Shown here: piece by piece, positions 1 to 11,297 of the stretch
How the letters are laid out: each line of letters starts with the position of its first letter
How positions within the stretch are numbered: position 1 is the first letter of the stretch
Source of the DNA: Neofusicoccum parvum
Taxonomy: Eukaryota > Ascomycota > Dothideomycetes > Botryosphaeriales > Botryosphaeriaceae
Assembly (NCBI GenBank): GCA_020912385.1
Contig: CP087217.1
Coordinates: forward strand, 1,116,001 to 1,180,000
Length of the DNA: 64,000 bases
Reading direction: 5' to 3'
Program-made: the position numbers and the translations under genes
The notes under the pieces: generated by a model
The model's input: the letters and a program-made list of their open reading frames with translations, nothing else
The model's database searches: none
Told to the model about the DNA's origin: nothing

Positions 1-838
1 TCTTCTATCGAGCAAAACTCAATGAGGCATTGCAAAAAAGGACCAAACCCACTCAGTAGCACACATCATACTGTGCCCGTATAGTGAGTGAAATGCCAAT
101 TCTGGCAATTAGGAGGCGCTTACTGCATATTTTACCAGACCGGTCATGCCAACCGGTCACCCCGCAGCCACTGCAACCCGCCACTCCCATCCACCGCCGC
201 AGCGGCGGCACCAAATAAACATCCGCCATGAAGATGTTGGTGGATTTTGCGACGTTCGAAGTTGGCGTCCTTGCGTCCCTTGCGTTGTGCTTCGTAAGGA
301 TTATGTTCAAGCCTTGTGTGTCGCTGCAAAATCTGACACGGCCGAATGCAGTTGGTGGCGGGGTAGAATACGATGTGTGCGCGCGAGCGGGTGTTGGTTT
401 TGTGGTGCAGCTGGGGTTGGGCGTTTTTGTGGCTAGCGGCTGACGGATTGCGCGGCGCCACTGCCGTTTTTGTGGTGCGGAGTCCTGCTTTGCTGGCGTG
501 ACGTCGAGGAACGTGATCGGCTTTCGCGAGTGGCTCCCGGTGCCACTGTCGGTGGGTGAGAAGGATGCCGCTCCTGGAGCGTTCTCTGCTGTGGCTGGAA
601 AATGAGTACTGTCGATTATTGGGGGGAGAGAGACGAGACGGAAAGAAATCTGAAAACGACTGAGGAGATAACGAGCGTTTCTGCTTTTTCCCATTCGCAG
701 GCCAGGTATATACGCATTTCCCAAAAAAGATCGTCCTCCCAACGGAAGAAATAGTCACCAGTGTATCCCCAGTGAACTCCAATGCTCGCTCGCTATCCTC
801 CAAAAGGAAAGACCAACACTCTACCCTCTCTCCCTCCA
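1..838. other. Intergenic, no supported gene
   Basis: Two overlapping antisense open frames and short forward frames cross this stretch, but none shows a recognisable domain, a signal peptide or a plausible splice chain. It probably holds the 3' flank of the membrane-protein gene whose stop lies at 839-841, plus spacer. I see no tRNA or repeat in it. Confidence 0.5.
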
Positions 839-2304
839 TCAGTACGCCGGCGGCGGCGTCCTGGGAGTATCATCATCATGGCTTGTCGCCTTATACGTCC
901 CCACTGTGCTTTCCTCTTCCCTTGCTCTCGCGCTCTCCAGCCTACTCGCCTCCCTCTCTTCCGCCGACAACATCTCCCTCCTACGCTCCACCTCCTTCTC
1001 CGTGCCGGGCGTGTGCACCTCGGTGCCCTTCCACCCGCCGTCCAGCTCTGCCGGTCCGCACGCCTCCAGCTCGTGCACCGGCAGCGGGCCCTCCAGCTCT
1101 GCCTTGGGGTCCGCCGACGCGCCCGACAGCTCCTTGCGGAAGTCGTTGTCGCCCGTCTTCTCGTGCACGGCGTCGCCGCCGTCGACCTCGTGCGAGTCAC
1201 CGGGTGACGCCTTGCGGGCGGCGGCGCGGCGGCGGCGGAAGAACCAGAGGGCGGCGCCGAGGAGGAGGGCGACGAAGGCGACTACGCCGATGACGATGCC
1301 GGCGATGGCGCCGCCAGAGAGTTTGTTGGACGAGGAAGCGGCTGCGGTGGATGAGGACTGGAGTTTTCCGTCAGTACCGAGCTCGAAGGATTGGACGTGC
1401 TGGTGATCTCCCCGAAACTTCGGTGATCAGGGGAAGGTGGGGGTGTTTTTTTTTACTTACCACTGCGGCCTGCTCCAAAGCGAATCCTTCAATGACGTGC
1501 CCGTACGCTTGATCGGCCGTGCTCGACGCCACCCACTCCTGCGTTGCCGTGATGCTCACGCTGTTGTACGCCGTCACGTTTACCGTCTTGCCCACGGTGA
1601 AGGAGCTGTAGCACGTCCCGCCGTATGCTGGTCTGTTTGTGTCCACGGTTGTGGAGGGCAGGGCCAGGAGAAAACCTCTGTTTGCAATGAATCAGCCGCC
1701 AATTTCTCCCAAAAGAGACACATTGAAAAGAAAAGAAAACAAAAAAAGCGAAGTAGAAATGAGCCTCCACCCACAAGACCGGCCAATCAAACGGATTCCA
1801 GAGATTGTTTCAAATATGAAATACGCGGCTCAGAAATAAGATAAATTGAAGCGAACTAAGAAAAAGCCAAACCACATACTCAGGGCAACACGCGATGTAA
1901 TTGCTTGTAAACGTGTTCACGGTATGCCACGCCTGAGGGCATACCAGCGGGCTCATGACGGGCGCGATGGAGCTGGACGCATTGAACACGGACGAGTACC
2001 CGCTGATGAACTGCGGCGGGTAGCAGTCGGTGACGAAGGTGCCGGGGACGGGAGACGGCTCGTTGAGCCACATGAAGTAGCCCGGCGACGACAGCAGCGA
2101 CAGGTGCTGCTCGGTGCATGATGCCGGCGGTGTGAAGGTCGTGGTCAGCGCGGCGGTGACGGCGGCTGGCGAGGAGAAGGACGACGAGGACGATGACGAC
2201 GGCGCTACTGTTGAGGTTGCCAGTGTTGTGCTCGAGCCGGCGGCGGCGGCGGACGAGGCGGACGTCGAGGCGGACTCCTGCGTGGCCGTCGTTGTGGTCG
2301 ACAT
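839..2304 (-). CDS. Ser/Thr-rich single-pass membrane protein (Mid2/WSC-sensor-like architecture)
   Basis: Three exons were deduced: 2304-1880, 1632-1461 and 1399-839, coding for 385 residues. Donors are GTATGT and GTAAGT, and phases match (junctions read CCPE-PAYGG and QAAV-HVQSF). Residues 1-55 are almost pure Ser/Thr/Ala. A Cys-containing ectodomain follows (TCYSSF, ACCPE). One membrane helix, GGAIAGIVIGVVAFVALLLG, is followed by a basic stop-transfer FFRRRR and an acidic, Glu-rich cytosolic tail ending TPPPAY. This plan is usual for fungal plasma-membrane proteins with glycosylated stalks, including wall-stress sensors. No WSC or other named domain is evident, so a sensor role is inference. 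The called start gives no signal peptide. An upstream exon is possible: the frame opening at 2733 has a hydrophobic run near SGLAVALLLALFAAPS. The 5' end is therefore unsure. Confidence 0.7.
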
Positions 2305-3809
2305 GTTGCCGGTGGTTTGTCGGCGTCTGACTAGCAGGCTGGCTGGTGTCGCGGCAGGATCACTGGTGGCCAGAGGCTGGCTTTGCGGGGCGGACAGCTC
2401 AGATCAAATGCAGGCAGAACTCGAGGAGGATGCGGCGGAGAGGAAGCTCGGGGGTGGAGCAGACAGTGGTGGAGATCAGACGCAGGAAGAATCCTTCGGG
2501 GGCGTGTGCCTGCCTGGGGGCAGCGGGAGGCGTTCAGCCATTGTATACTAATAGGGCCGGCGGGTGGAGCACGAGAGCGTGCGCCATTGCTGCAGCACGG
2601 CCAGCCCTTGACCCTGGGCTGCTGATGCGAGTGCGAGGGAAGAAGAAGGTGGGCTTGGTGCAGCAAACAGAGCTAGCAGAAGCGCCACGGCCAAGCCAGA
2701 GACAGGCCCTGGTGAGCTCCCGGAGTCAAGCATCGCCAGCTGGAGCCAGACCGCGGCCTAGCGCGGTGTGGGGGCTGGAAGCAGCGCGAGGCACTGGAGT
2801 GCGGCAGCCGTCGTCCGCCCACACCTCCGACCCGGTGGCCTTATGATTTGCAGCGCCAGGCGAGAGTATGAGGGCGGCCGCAGCGGCGATGCTGCCGCTT
2901 CTGGGCCTGCTGTGACACCCGCGATCAGCGAATACGGACTGCGGCCGCGCCGACGCCCTTGGCCGGCGAGTCAGCGCCCGGCGCACACTGCATCTCTTTC
3001 AAGCTTCCCCATGTGCCCGTCTCGCCGTGCCGCCGCACCTTGGTCATCGCGGGCGCCTGCAGCCTGGGCCGCTTCTTTTTATACCCGCTGCTCCGTCATG
3101 CCTGAACCCTGCATGGCGGCGCGTGAGAGGTGAGAAGTGAGAGGCGCGAGGTGAGAGGAGACGCAGCTCCACAGCGATGCGGGCCTGAGCAGCGGGCAGG
3201 CGACAAGCAGGCGCGGACGACGCAGTTCCGTGAAAAGAGGAGCCGCGGGACGGATAAAGTAGGTGGGCGGCGGCACAGCTTCGTGAGGAACGCAACCATG
3301 AGTGAGGAGAAAAAAAGGGCCCCTCGCTAATGCATGAACCCATCCTGCCCAGCCCAGCACCGCACAAAGCCGGCTGGTTAGCAAAGCAAGCATGCAAGTA
3401 TAGCTCAGCGCAGGATCAGGGTTCGCGAAACCTATTTATTTCGCAGAGGATGTATTTCGGGCGCCAATCAGCAGATCAATGGAACCAACCCCCGCTAGAA
3501 CCTGGCACAAAGGCGGAGGATTTGGGACCGGCGGCCGTTGCTCCCGCGCGCGCGAGCGAGCGAACGGGGACGAAGAAGCAGCCTCCCGTCGACGGCGGCG
3601 GTGGCGGATTGCCGCGCTATCGACTCCCGCACGCTCGGAACCTCGCCTGCCAAGCTTTGGCCGGCGCTCGACCACTCAGCCAGCAGCGTTCCGGCCCCCA
3701 ACACAACACCCATGTCGACCACTCTCCATCTCAATCTAAACTTGCGGCCACCCCAATCTCGACGTGATTCCCCTGGCAGGCACTCAGATCTCACCACCAT
3801 CACCTGCGA
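2305..3809. other. Intergenic, GC-rich
   Basis: This is the upstream region of the membrane-protein gene and the 3' flank of the next minus-strand gene. It may contain an extra 5' exon for the former on the minus strand (a hydrophobic frame from 2733). Around 3110-3170 there is a purine-rich stretch of imperfect GAGAGGTGAGA-like units. No other supported gene was found. Confidence 0.4.
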
Positions 3810-5534
3810 TCAACCCGACCCCGACCCGCTACCGCCATCGCCGCTCTCACTCTCCTCACCACCACCGTCGTGCAGCACAAAAATCACCCCTTCCGCCGCC
3901 CCCGCCCCCGCCCCCAGAATCTCCCAGCTCCTGATCCCAAACGGCTCCTCCCTCGCCCTCAGCAGCGCGCCCACCACATCCTCCCTCCCCGCCTCGACCA
4001 CCCAGATGACGCCCCGCGGCCCGCTGCTCAGCCCTTGCAGCGCGCCGCCCTCCATCGCGCGCTCCACCACCGTGAAGAACTGCGCCTCGCGGTAGCGTGC
4101 GAACCGCTCCCTCGCCACGCGCTCCAGCTCGCGCCTCCTCGCCGCCGCCGCCGGCGCTGGGTTGTCCAGCAGCAGCAGCATGAGGAACCGCGGGCCCTCC
4201 GCGTCCCAGAGCTCGACGGGCTGCTCGCGCGCCGCCCCGCGCGGCGGGAGGCGCGGGTCCTCTGCGGAGAGCGGGGAGGGAGGAGCGTAGCAGCCCAGCT
4301 CTCGTCTCGCGCGGTGCCGTCGTCGTCGTCGTTGTCCGTCCGAGGACGGCGAGGGAGAGGAAGGCGAGGCCGAGGAGGATGAGTTCGTGCCCGAGTGCTG
4401 CCGTGCCCCCCGTCCCCACCGCGCGAACCGCCCGGCCAGCACGTCCTGCAGGTACGCGATCTCGGCGGCGACCTCGTGCTGCTCGCGCGGCGCGGCGCCC
4501 ATCCACCGCATCTGCTGTAGAGCCTCGCGCAGGCGCTCTAGCGAGCGCTCCGTCTGCCGGCGCGCGGCGGGGTCGAGGCCGGGGGGACGGCGGTGCCTGC
4601 TGCGCGACCTCCGCCTCTGCCTGCCTCGAAGACCGTCTTCGTCTTCGTCTTCGTCTTCGTCTTCGTCTTCGTCATCGGTGCTGTCTGCATCTCCTTGCTC
4701 CTGCGTGTTTGGGCGCGGTGGCCCGCCGCCACGATCCTGCAGATCTCCAGCATCGCCGTCAGCAGCTTGTTCTCTTGGCTCTAGTGGGTCTGCATCGTGT
4801 TGGTTCTGTGCTTCCTCCAGCGCCTCCTGCAGCATCCTCAGCGCCCCTTCTGCTTGCCGCAACGCCACGGCGACGCCACGGCGGCCGCCGTTGCCGCCGG
4901 CTGGGAGGTCGAGTTGGTCGCGGATGTTGGTGACGTAGCGCTGCTGGCGGGTGACCTGGGCGGTCAGGTTGGCGATGTAGTCGTGTTCGATAGGTGGGTC
5001 TCTCTGAACTATTGCGGGGACGACGTGTCCGTCATTCCCGTCATCGAGGTCGAAGTCGAAGATCATGCCGTCGCTGTCATCGCTAGCGGCATCGTCGTGG
5101 TCATCGTGCTGGCGTGCTCTGCCCCGTTCGTTGATGCCGGCGGTTTGGTTGCCACGTTGGCCGTTGCCAAATGGATCTGGGTCTCTGAGGTCGGGAACCT
5201 CTTCCCCCCTCTCGCGCCGCCGGTCTTGCCAGAGTTTGGTGTGCATCTGAACGTACCATGTCGGCAGCTCCGCCCACTCGCCGTGCTCCCTGCCTTCGCG
5301 CTGGAATGCCTCCTGGATGTTGGCTCTCCAGCGTCTGCCGACTTCGGTGTTCGGGCCTGTAGGATCCCAGTCATCATCTGTGAAGGGTCGACGGCGATGC
5401 TGGTGGCGGTGATTGTGATGGTCATGGCCAGGTGTGAAGAGAATGTTGAAGTCAAGGTCTCCGACGTCGTCATCATCGTAGCCGCCGCCGTCGCCGTCGA
5501 ACCGGGGAACATATTGATGCCTTTGGCGAGCCAT
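3810..5534 (-). CDS. Hypothetical acidic/arginine-rich low-complexity protein
   Basis: This is one uninterrupted frame. It can extend to 5633, but I prefer the ATG at 5534 (MARQRHQYVPRF), which gives 574 residues, because the upstream 33 residues look like untranslated sequence. The N-terminal third is Asp/Gly/His-rich and contains a short conserved-looking segment with WRANIQEAFQREG and LPTWYVQMHTKLW. The middle has a helical segment (residues ~200-255) and an Asp-Glu run encoded by a hexanucleotide repeat, then RQRRRSRSRHRR, which could serve as a nuclear signal. The C-terminal part has an ordered-looking block with FLMLLLLDNPAP, FFTVVERAMEGG and GVIWVVEAGREDVVGALL. I recognise no family. 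Third positions are strongly GC in this frame, which supports coding. Function is unknown. Confidence 0.65.
   Translation of the reverse strand: MARQRHQYVPRFDGDGGGYDDDDVGDLDFNILFTPGHDHHNHRHQHRRRPFTDDDWDPTGPNTEVGRRWRANIQEAFQREGREHGEWAELPTWYVQMHTKLWQDRRRERGEEVPDLRDPDPFGNGQRGNQTAGINERGRARQHDDHDDAASDDSDGMIFDFDLDDGNDGHVVPAIVQRDPPIEHDYIANLTAQVTRQQRYVTNIRDQLDLPAGGNGGRRGVAVALRQAEGALRMLQEALEEAQNQHDADPLEPREQAADGDAGDLQDRGGGPPRPNTQEQGDADSTDDEDEDEDEDEDEDGLRGRQRRRSRSRHRRPPGLDPAARRQTERSLERLREALQQMRWMGAAPREQHEVAAEIAYLQDVLAGRFARWGRGARQHSGTNSSSSASPSSPSPSSDGQRRRRRHRARRELGCYAPPSPLSAEDPRLPPRGAAREQPVELWDAEGPRFLMLLLLDNPAPAAAARRRELERVARERFARYREAQFFTVVERAMEGGALQGLSSGPRGVIWVVEAGREDVVGALLRAREEPFGIRSWEILGAGAGAAEGVIFVLHDGGGEESESGDGGSGSGSG
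4635..4670. repeat. Hexanucleotide microsatellite (GTCTTC)6
   Basis: Six perfect copies on the plus strand lie inside the acidic low-complexity gene. On the coding (minus) strand they read GAAGAC and encode alternating Glu-Asp. The unit is six bases, so copy-number change would keep the frame. Confidence 0.95.
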
Positions 5535-6135
5535 TGAGGTGTAAGGTTCTATTTTCGTATTTTTCTTTTGTTTGTTTGCAATTGGCGATGATGTCTCGGA
5601 GCGGAACGGTAAGTGTATGTGATTCCGAGACAAGCGCCGTCGAGAAGATGTTTAGGTACGAAAGAAGTAGGAAACGTTGAGAAAAGAAGGAGAGGCCTGC
5701 GGTAGTACTTGTTGATGGCGGTGGAGGGCCTGCGAATAGGACAATAGATTCGATCGTGTGAGGCGAACGTGCGTGGCTCTAGGCAGTGCAGCTTTGCAGG
5801 CTGTGCAACGCCGCATGTGTGAGTCTTCGTGGTCTCCTGCCCGCCGCATGTGTGTCTGCTGCCGGTCACGCCATCAAGGTCCATTTTTCTTCCCTGGTGG
5901 GTGACCAGGCTGGAATGTAAAAATTTGTTCACATGTAGGAAAGAGTCTTTCTGTCGATGCAGGAACGTGCTTCCCAATCGGGAGACGAGCAAACCTCGAT
6001 TCGGTATCTTGCTTTAATCTTCTCAAACGCCGATATCCCGATGCAACCGATCAGACCCCCAATAGAGAAAGTGGAAATCCAGACGCCTACTTTTCTCCCT
6101 TTCCCTGTACAATGCGAACCATATTTACGTGGTGT
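5535..6135. other. Intergenic between two minus-strand genes
   Basis: This contains the 5' flank of the acidic protein gene and the 3' flank of the cation transporter gene. Antisense frames here show no domain. I see no RNA gene or repeat. Confidence 0.5.
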
Positions 6136-8143
6136 TTAGTCAGACTGCGACATGTGCGTTGGCAGATTCCACGAGGCATAGTCAAGATGCACAAAAGCGC
6201 GGTCCACTGAAGGAACACTCTCAAGGACATACTGCAAGCTCTCTCCCAGATCGTGCGCATCCCTAATGTTGATGTTCTCATCAACTACGATGTCGGCTTC
6301 GACGATCAGCTTGTCACCGGAGTGGTAAGCTTGCAGGCCCTGAATCTGTTTGATGGTCTTGGCAAAGCGCATCGACAAGTAAAGCAGCACGTTGCGCTCA
6401 TCAGCCGTGGCGGCCGCACCGGTCAGGTTCTTGATGTGACTGGAAGACGTCTCCGACCAGTTGATGATGACCCAGAGAGAAAGCAGAACGCCGCCCAGGG
6501 GATCCATCCACCAGAGCTTGGCATAGTATCCCACTAACACAAGTCAGTTTCAATTGTCTCGTGGGTGATTCATGCGAACAGGAAGAAAACGAAAAGGCGA
6601 CAACTTACCAAGAGGGAAGATGATACTGAAGGTGTTGAAGACAACATCAGTCATGGCATCTTGGGCAAGTGCTTGTACGCTCGAATTCTTGATCATGCGG
6701 CACCAGAACCAGCAAAGGCCTTTGATCACAACCGTGGCAACCATGATGACCAAAGCAGAAGTAGTTAGTTGAACAATGGTGCGGTCGTTGCCCATGAATC
6801 TCTGAGCACCTTCCAGCAGTACCTGGAAGAAGGCAGTAATCATGATCACGGAGAAGATCAAGACGCCGACAGGCTCCAGCTTGGCACGGCCGATAGGGTA
6901 CTGGTAGCGATCCTGGCGGGAAATCAGGCGAGTCGTCACCCAAACAATCGCCGTACTGAGGAAGTCTAGAGCGGCATCAACCAAGCTAGCAAGAACCGAC
7001 AGTGACGAAGTGAGAATCGTGACGACGATCTTCATGGCTAGAAGGACGGTGTTGGCGACAAGATTGACGTAGATGGCAATCGTGACAATCCTGTGCTGGC
7101 TGTCCGTCTCCTCTTCGGGCTCGTACAGAGGCATCGTCGAATTATTCGCTTCCACGTCGTCGCTTATTCCTCCATAGCCATTGTGTTGTGCGCCTAGCAG
7201 AGGCGAGGTTTCCTCATCAGGCACCTTGTACAGGTTCTTTGGTGTTCGCTTGATCTTGGGCTTGCCAAAGGCATCGATCGACGACGAGTTGGTGCTGTCC
7301 TGGGACGACTCTTGGCCGTTCAGGAAGGGCGAGTGGGGAGCTGTGCCAGACTCCTCGGAAATGGTCTCGGGGATGTTGACATTGGTGTACTCTTGAATGA
7401 GATTGTGGGGAAGCGAAGAGTCCAGGAGACGGTCGATAAATGCGTACTGCTGGATCAAGTAGTTGTTTCGCTCGTAGTACTTGCGTCTGCGCGACCGAGT
7501 CAGCGCGGGGCTCGCACCATGTCATATGATCGCGTGTGAGGCACATATAAAGCTGCTCCTCCCCGTCGCTTGGCAGGGACTTACACCGGCTTCGAGTACT
7601 TTTTCAGCTCCTCGTCTGACTTCCAGTACTGCTCCCTGCGCGACGATCAGCGGATCCCGGGCGACTCCAACAACGCGCTTCCTACCATCTGTATCTCGGA
7701 TTGCTGTTTCCGATCAGGCGCTGACTGCGCATCTGCGGCGTGAGAAGCACCGACGCGCCGCCAATGCTCGATCTCCGGTCGTCGTCGAATCTCGGCGTGG
7801 CGGGGATGCTGCCCCTGGCACCGAAGCTAGGGGTGTCGCTGTGCAGGTCCTCGCTGCGAACGCTAGCCGGACGCTGCGAGTTGCCGCGATTGCTCAGAGA
7901 CTGCTGCAACAGAGAGGGCAGGTGCTGGCCGCGCGTTGACATGATAGTGTCTTCGGAGAGCGGGAGGAAGCTCTTGAGGCTAGGGAGCCGGCCGTACGGC
8001 GGCGGCGATGCAGGGGTCTGCTCAGTCATGGCAGCAGGGAGTGGATGCGAGAGAGAGGATGGAGAGTGGAAGCCGCGGAGAACGCTGTAATTGGGGATGC
8101 GCGGAGGCTGAGCGCGCTCTATAAAAGTGTCTAAAGCTGCCAA
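6136..8143 (-). CDS. Cation diffusion facilitator, Mn2+-type (CDF/MTP family)
   Basis: Four exons were deduced: 8143-7686, 7635-7585, 7486-6609 and 6533-6136. They give 594 residues, or 556 if translation starts at the second Met at 8029, which I slightly prefer (MTEQTPASPPP). A disordered N-terminus of ~250 residues precedes the transporter core. TM helices include IYVNLVANTVLLAMKIVV and the segments after it. Metal-site motifs are DAALD in TM2 (SLVDAALDFLST) and DAMTD in TM5 (ALAQDAMTDVVFN). Paired DxxxD motifs characterise the Mn group of CDF proteins, whereas Zn members carry HxxxD. The C-terminal cytosolic domain (LIVEADIVVDENINIRDAHD) is the usual CDF dimerisation fold. Family membership is certain. 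Mn/Fe specificity and a Golgi or vacuolar location are inferred from the motifs. Confidence 0.9.
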
Positions 8144-9099
8144 GAGGCAAGCTCTGCTCCAAGGTCCAAGGGTCGACTGCCTAAACCCGTGGGGTCGGCG
8201 TCATTGCTCCACCATCCCTGTTGCGCATGCAAGCTCCCCCCAAGACCCCCCAGCCTCAACTGCGCCCGGGCACCCCCACGTTGTCTGTCTGCGCTGCCGC
8301 ATTCGCCGCTGCTCGCGGCCTGCAAGCCCGCAAGCAGCCCGCAAGCAGCCCCGCCAGTCTCACCAGAATCACCAGAACCACCCTTCGCGAAGCTCTTGTG
8401 GCCTTCCTTTCACACACTCGCTGACCGGTCGCGACGGCGTGGTGCATCAGGGTCCACCAGGAAATCTAGCGGGGTATCCCCCCAGTGCATAGCCCGAAAG
8501 AGGTATACTGATGGGCGACCCTGATGCACGCACTGGGAAGTTGTGCAGTAGCCGAAACCCTTAGCGTCGTGCATCATATCGCGAGCTGCGCAGACAGTAG
8601 GAGAGCGAAACTCCGCAGTGGGACTTCAGGCACCCAAGGGACCATGTGCTTGCATCTCACCCGGAGGCACGGGCACATCAGAGCTGCGGCCTCGACACCG
8701 GCGCTTAGGAACCTCCTCCGACTAAGCTTGCGATCTCCAAGAGACCGGCAGTCGAGTTTCGCAAGTGTCTGAACGAGGAGGCGCAGTAAGCCAAGGGCAA
8801 GCTGGACGTATCACTCGTCCAATCGACGCTTCAGCTTCGCAGATCACGCATCGCAGTGGCTTGTTTATTTCCGCGCTCGTTTGGTGTCGTTTGCTTTGAC
8901 ATGTACATTCGACCAAGCCCTCGCTTGGAGCTTCCCATTTTTTGAGGAGCATACGCTACTTACACACAACGCTTCCAATGCTTTTGATTCTCTACCGAGA
9001 TCTTACTTTTCAAGTTAATTTGTTATAAAGTACAAAAGGTCGGGCGGGATGCGCCCGAAAAGAAATGTCCCCTCCAATGTGGTCTTGTTGTCAAGGTAC
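8144..9099. other. Intergenic; 5' flank of CDF gene and 3' flank of SEC61
   Basis: No convincing gene was found. It holds a short direct repeat of the unit CGCAAGCAGCC near 8328-8351 and a C-rich tract at 8150-8450. The segment near SEC61 (8960-9060) is AT-richer and probably carries the 3' UTR and poly(A) signals. Confidence 0.45.
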
Positions 9100-10876
9100 T
9101 TAGCCAAGCACCATGCCCTTGAGGCCAGCCGTGTCGCCCTCCTTGGCGGCGATCTCGAAGTAGCTGTAGATGATACTGCAGGAAAATTGTTAGCGCAAGC
9201 ACCGAGGGCAGAACACGGCACTTGACTTACGTGACAGCGAGCAGGATACCAGTACCGGATCCGAGGGCACCGAGGAGATCGCTGGCCACGGAGAGCGCGC
9301 CAATGCAAGCACCACCGAAAGCAGCAGCCGTAGGAATGACACGCTTGAGCTCCTTGTACATGGACTGCTCACGGTGACCAGCCATAACGAGACCCTGCTC
9401 CTTGAGCTGCTTGGCAATATCCCTGGGAGAAGAGCCAGAAACCTCGATCCACGTCTTCGAGAAGACAGCGCAGGCGATCAGCATGTAGGTGATGTAGACG
9501 ACGGTGTGGATCTGAGATGAGCTTAGTTAGAAATGCTGGAAAAACGCCAGTGCGGGGAAGCCTACCGGGTCGAGAAGAGCCTCGGTGAAGTTCAACGGCG
9601 GAGACATGTAGTAGGCAATGCCAGAGGCAGCGTAGAGCTGGGCAGATCCCTCACGCGGCTCCCAGACACCGAGAAGACGGACGAGGAGGTTGTCGCTGAA
9701 ACGGGAGTACAGCATCTGCGAGATGAGGAAGATGTTGGAGCTGAGAGCGGACTGGAGCATAATGGGCTGTTCACATGAAGGAGTCTGTCAGAATAGTAAT
9801 GTTCCTCGCTGGGATTGCGCGATTGGGCAGAAACTCACCATGTTCGAGGTGTAGAAGAGGCGGACGGGGTAAGAGCCGCGCATGCCCCTCTGGCGGGAAG
9901 ACTTGACAGGAATCTCGACACGGAAGCCCTGGAGGTAGATGACCGCGGCGAAGACGAGAACAGTGGCCATGAGGTTCATGATGTTGGGCAGGTTCTGACG
10001 GTAGAAAGCCTCGCGCAGAGCGAGCTGCTTGTTGGGCCAGGTGATGAGCAGGTGGAAGAGCGCAATGACGGCGCCCTCAAACTCGGGACCACGACCGGTG
10101 TTGATGGTGGTAGGGGAGAAAGCCTTCCAGATAATGGACTCGCAGATGTTGGTCGCAATGAAGAGCGAGATACCGCTGCCCAGACCATAGCCCTTCTGGA
10201 GGAGCTCGTCGAGGAGAATGACGATCAAGCCGGCAACGACGAGCTGGACAACCAAGAGAACGCAGACACCAGCACCAAGATCAGAGGGCTGGCCATAGAG
10301 ACCAGTCAGGACGTAGACGCAGGCCTGGCCGAAGCTGAGAATGATGGCCAAGAGCTTCTGGGCGGTCTGGTAGAGCTCGCGGTCGGTCTTGAGGTCGAGG
10401 TTGACGTCGATCAGGTGGGTGCCGGCAAGAAGCTGGAAAACCATGCCGGAGGAGATGATGGGAGTGATACCCAGCTCCATGAGCGTTCCACGGTTGGAGG
10501 CCAGCATCATACGCAGCCAGTACAGCGGATCCGAGGTGTCAGACGACACAATGCCGTACAGCGGCATCTGCGACATGACCAGGAAGATCAGCAGAGTCAC
10601 GCCGGTCCACATCAACCGCTGGTTGAAGGGAGTCTTCGTCTCTGGCGCCGCAACCCTGGCGAAAGTGTCAGTGTCCAGCTCCTGCTTGCGCGGGCGGTTG
10701 TAGCACGTACTCGGGCAGCAGAGGCACGAAGGGCTTGATGAGGTCGAGGAACCGCACTGCGGAGAGAGAGACAGCGGTCAGTAGGCGTTCATTGCGACCA
10801 ATGGCTCGCGTGCGCCGCGGGAGTGGGAGGCGCGCGCGGGCAAGGGCGAGGGCAAGGACAACTTACAGCCGCTCAT
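9100..10876 (-). CDS. SEC61: Protein transport protein Sec61 subunit alpha
   Basis: This is the ER translocon pore that carries nascent secretory and membrane proteins. Six exons were deduced: 10876-10867, 10756-10711, 10655-9839, 9766-9566, 9511-9231 and 9175-9100, for 476 residues, the usual length of Sec61 alpha. The start reads [19 protein letters not shown] across a ten-base first coding exon. Family landmarks include [15 protein letters not shown], the cytosolic loop [40 protein letters not shown] across a splice junction, the loop [20 protein letters not shown] and the end GLKGMVLG. Ten transmembrane helices are expected. The gene is divergent from SEC8, another secretory gene. Identity is secure. 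Confidence 0.97.
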
Positions 10877-11297
10877 CTTGACGGTTCTCCGGGGGGAGTC
10901 GGGAGTAGAAAGAAAGGGCTAAGGAGCGAACAGAACAATGGCGAGGAAGCGCCGCGAGAAGAAGCCTGGTGATGGGACGCGGAGGTGAGGTGGTGAGGAA
11001 GCGCGACACGGGCGTTTTGTGCGCTCTCCAAGGCTAAGGCCAGATTGCCAGCTGGTCGTCAAGCGGCGAGCTACGGGGAGCGGCGAATCAAATGCCGACG
11101 GGGCCACCTCGCCCGCTTGGGGCCCGCTTGGGTACCGAAGCTCGGCCGCGCTGGTAAGCGCGAAACAGGTCCCGCCCAGTGCTCCAATGCGCCGCCAACT
11201 CCAGTGCCTGCCCGGACAAAGAGCTCGCCGCAGCATGAACTGCTGCCTCGAGAGCCTCCCGCGACTCCGATCTACAGCCCGCTGAGCCCCCGCCACC
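10877..11297. promoter_or_regulatory. Divergent promoter region, SEC61 / SEC8
   Basis: The 421 bp between two start codons facing away from each other must contain both promoters and both 5' UTRs. No TATA box is obvious, and the region is GC-rich. The SEC8 start has a good context (GCCACCATG). Both genes act in the secretory route, so shared control is possible but not shown. Confidence 0.6.

Noticed and set aside
53..839. Two long overlapping minus-strand open frames
   Set aside because: They overlap each other in different frames, have no domain or splice logic and show no consistent third-position bias.
9815..10738. 307-codon plus-strand open frame
   Set aside because: It lies antisense to the certain SEC61 exons. 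High GC at third positions of the real gene removes stops on the other strand.
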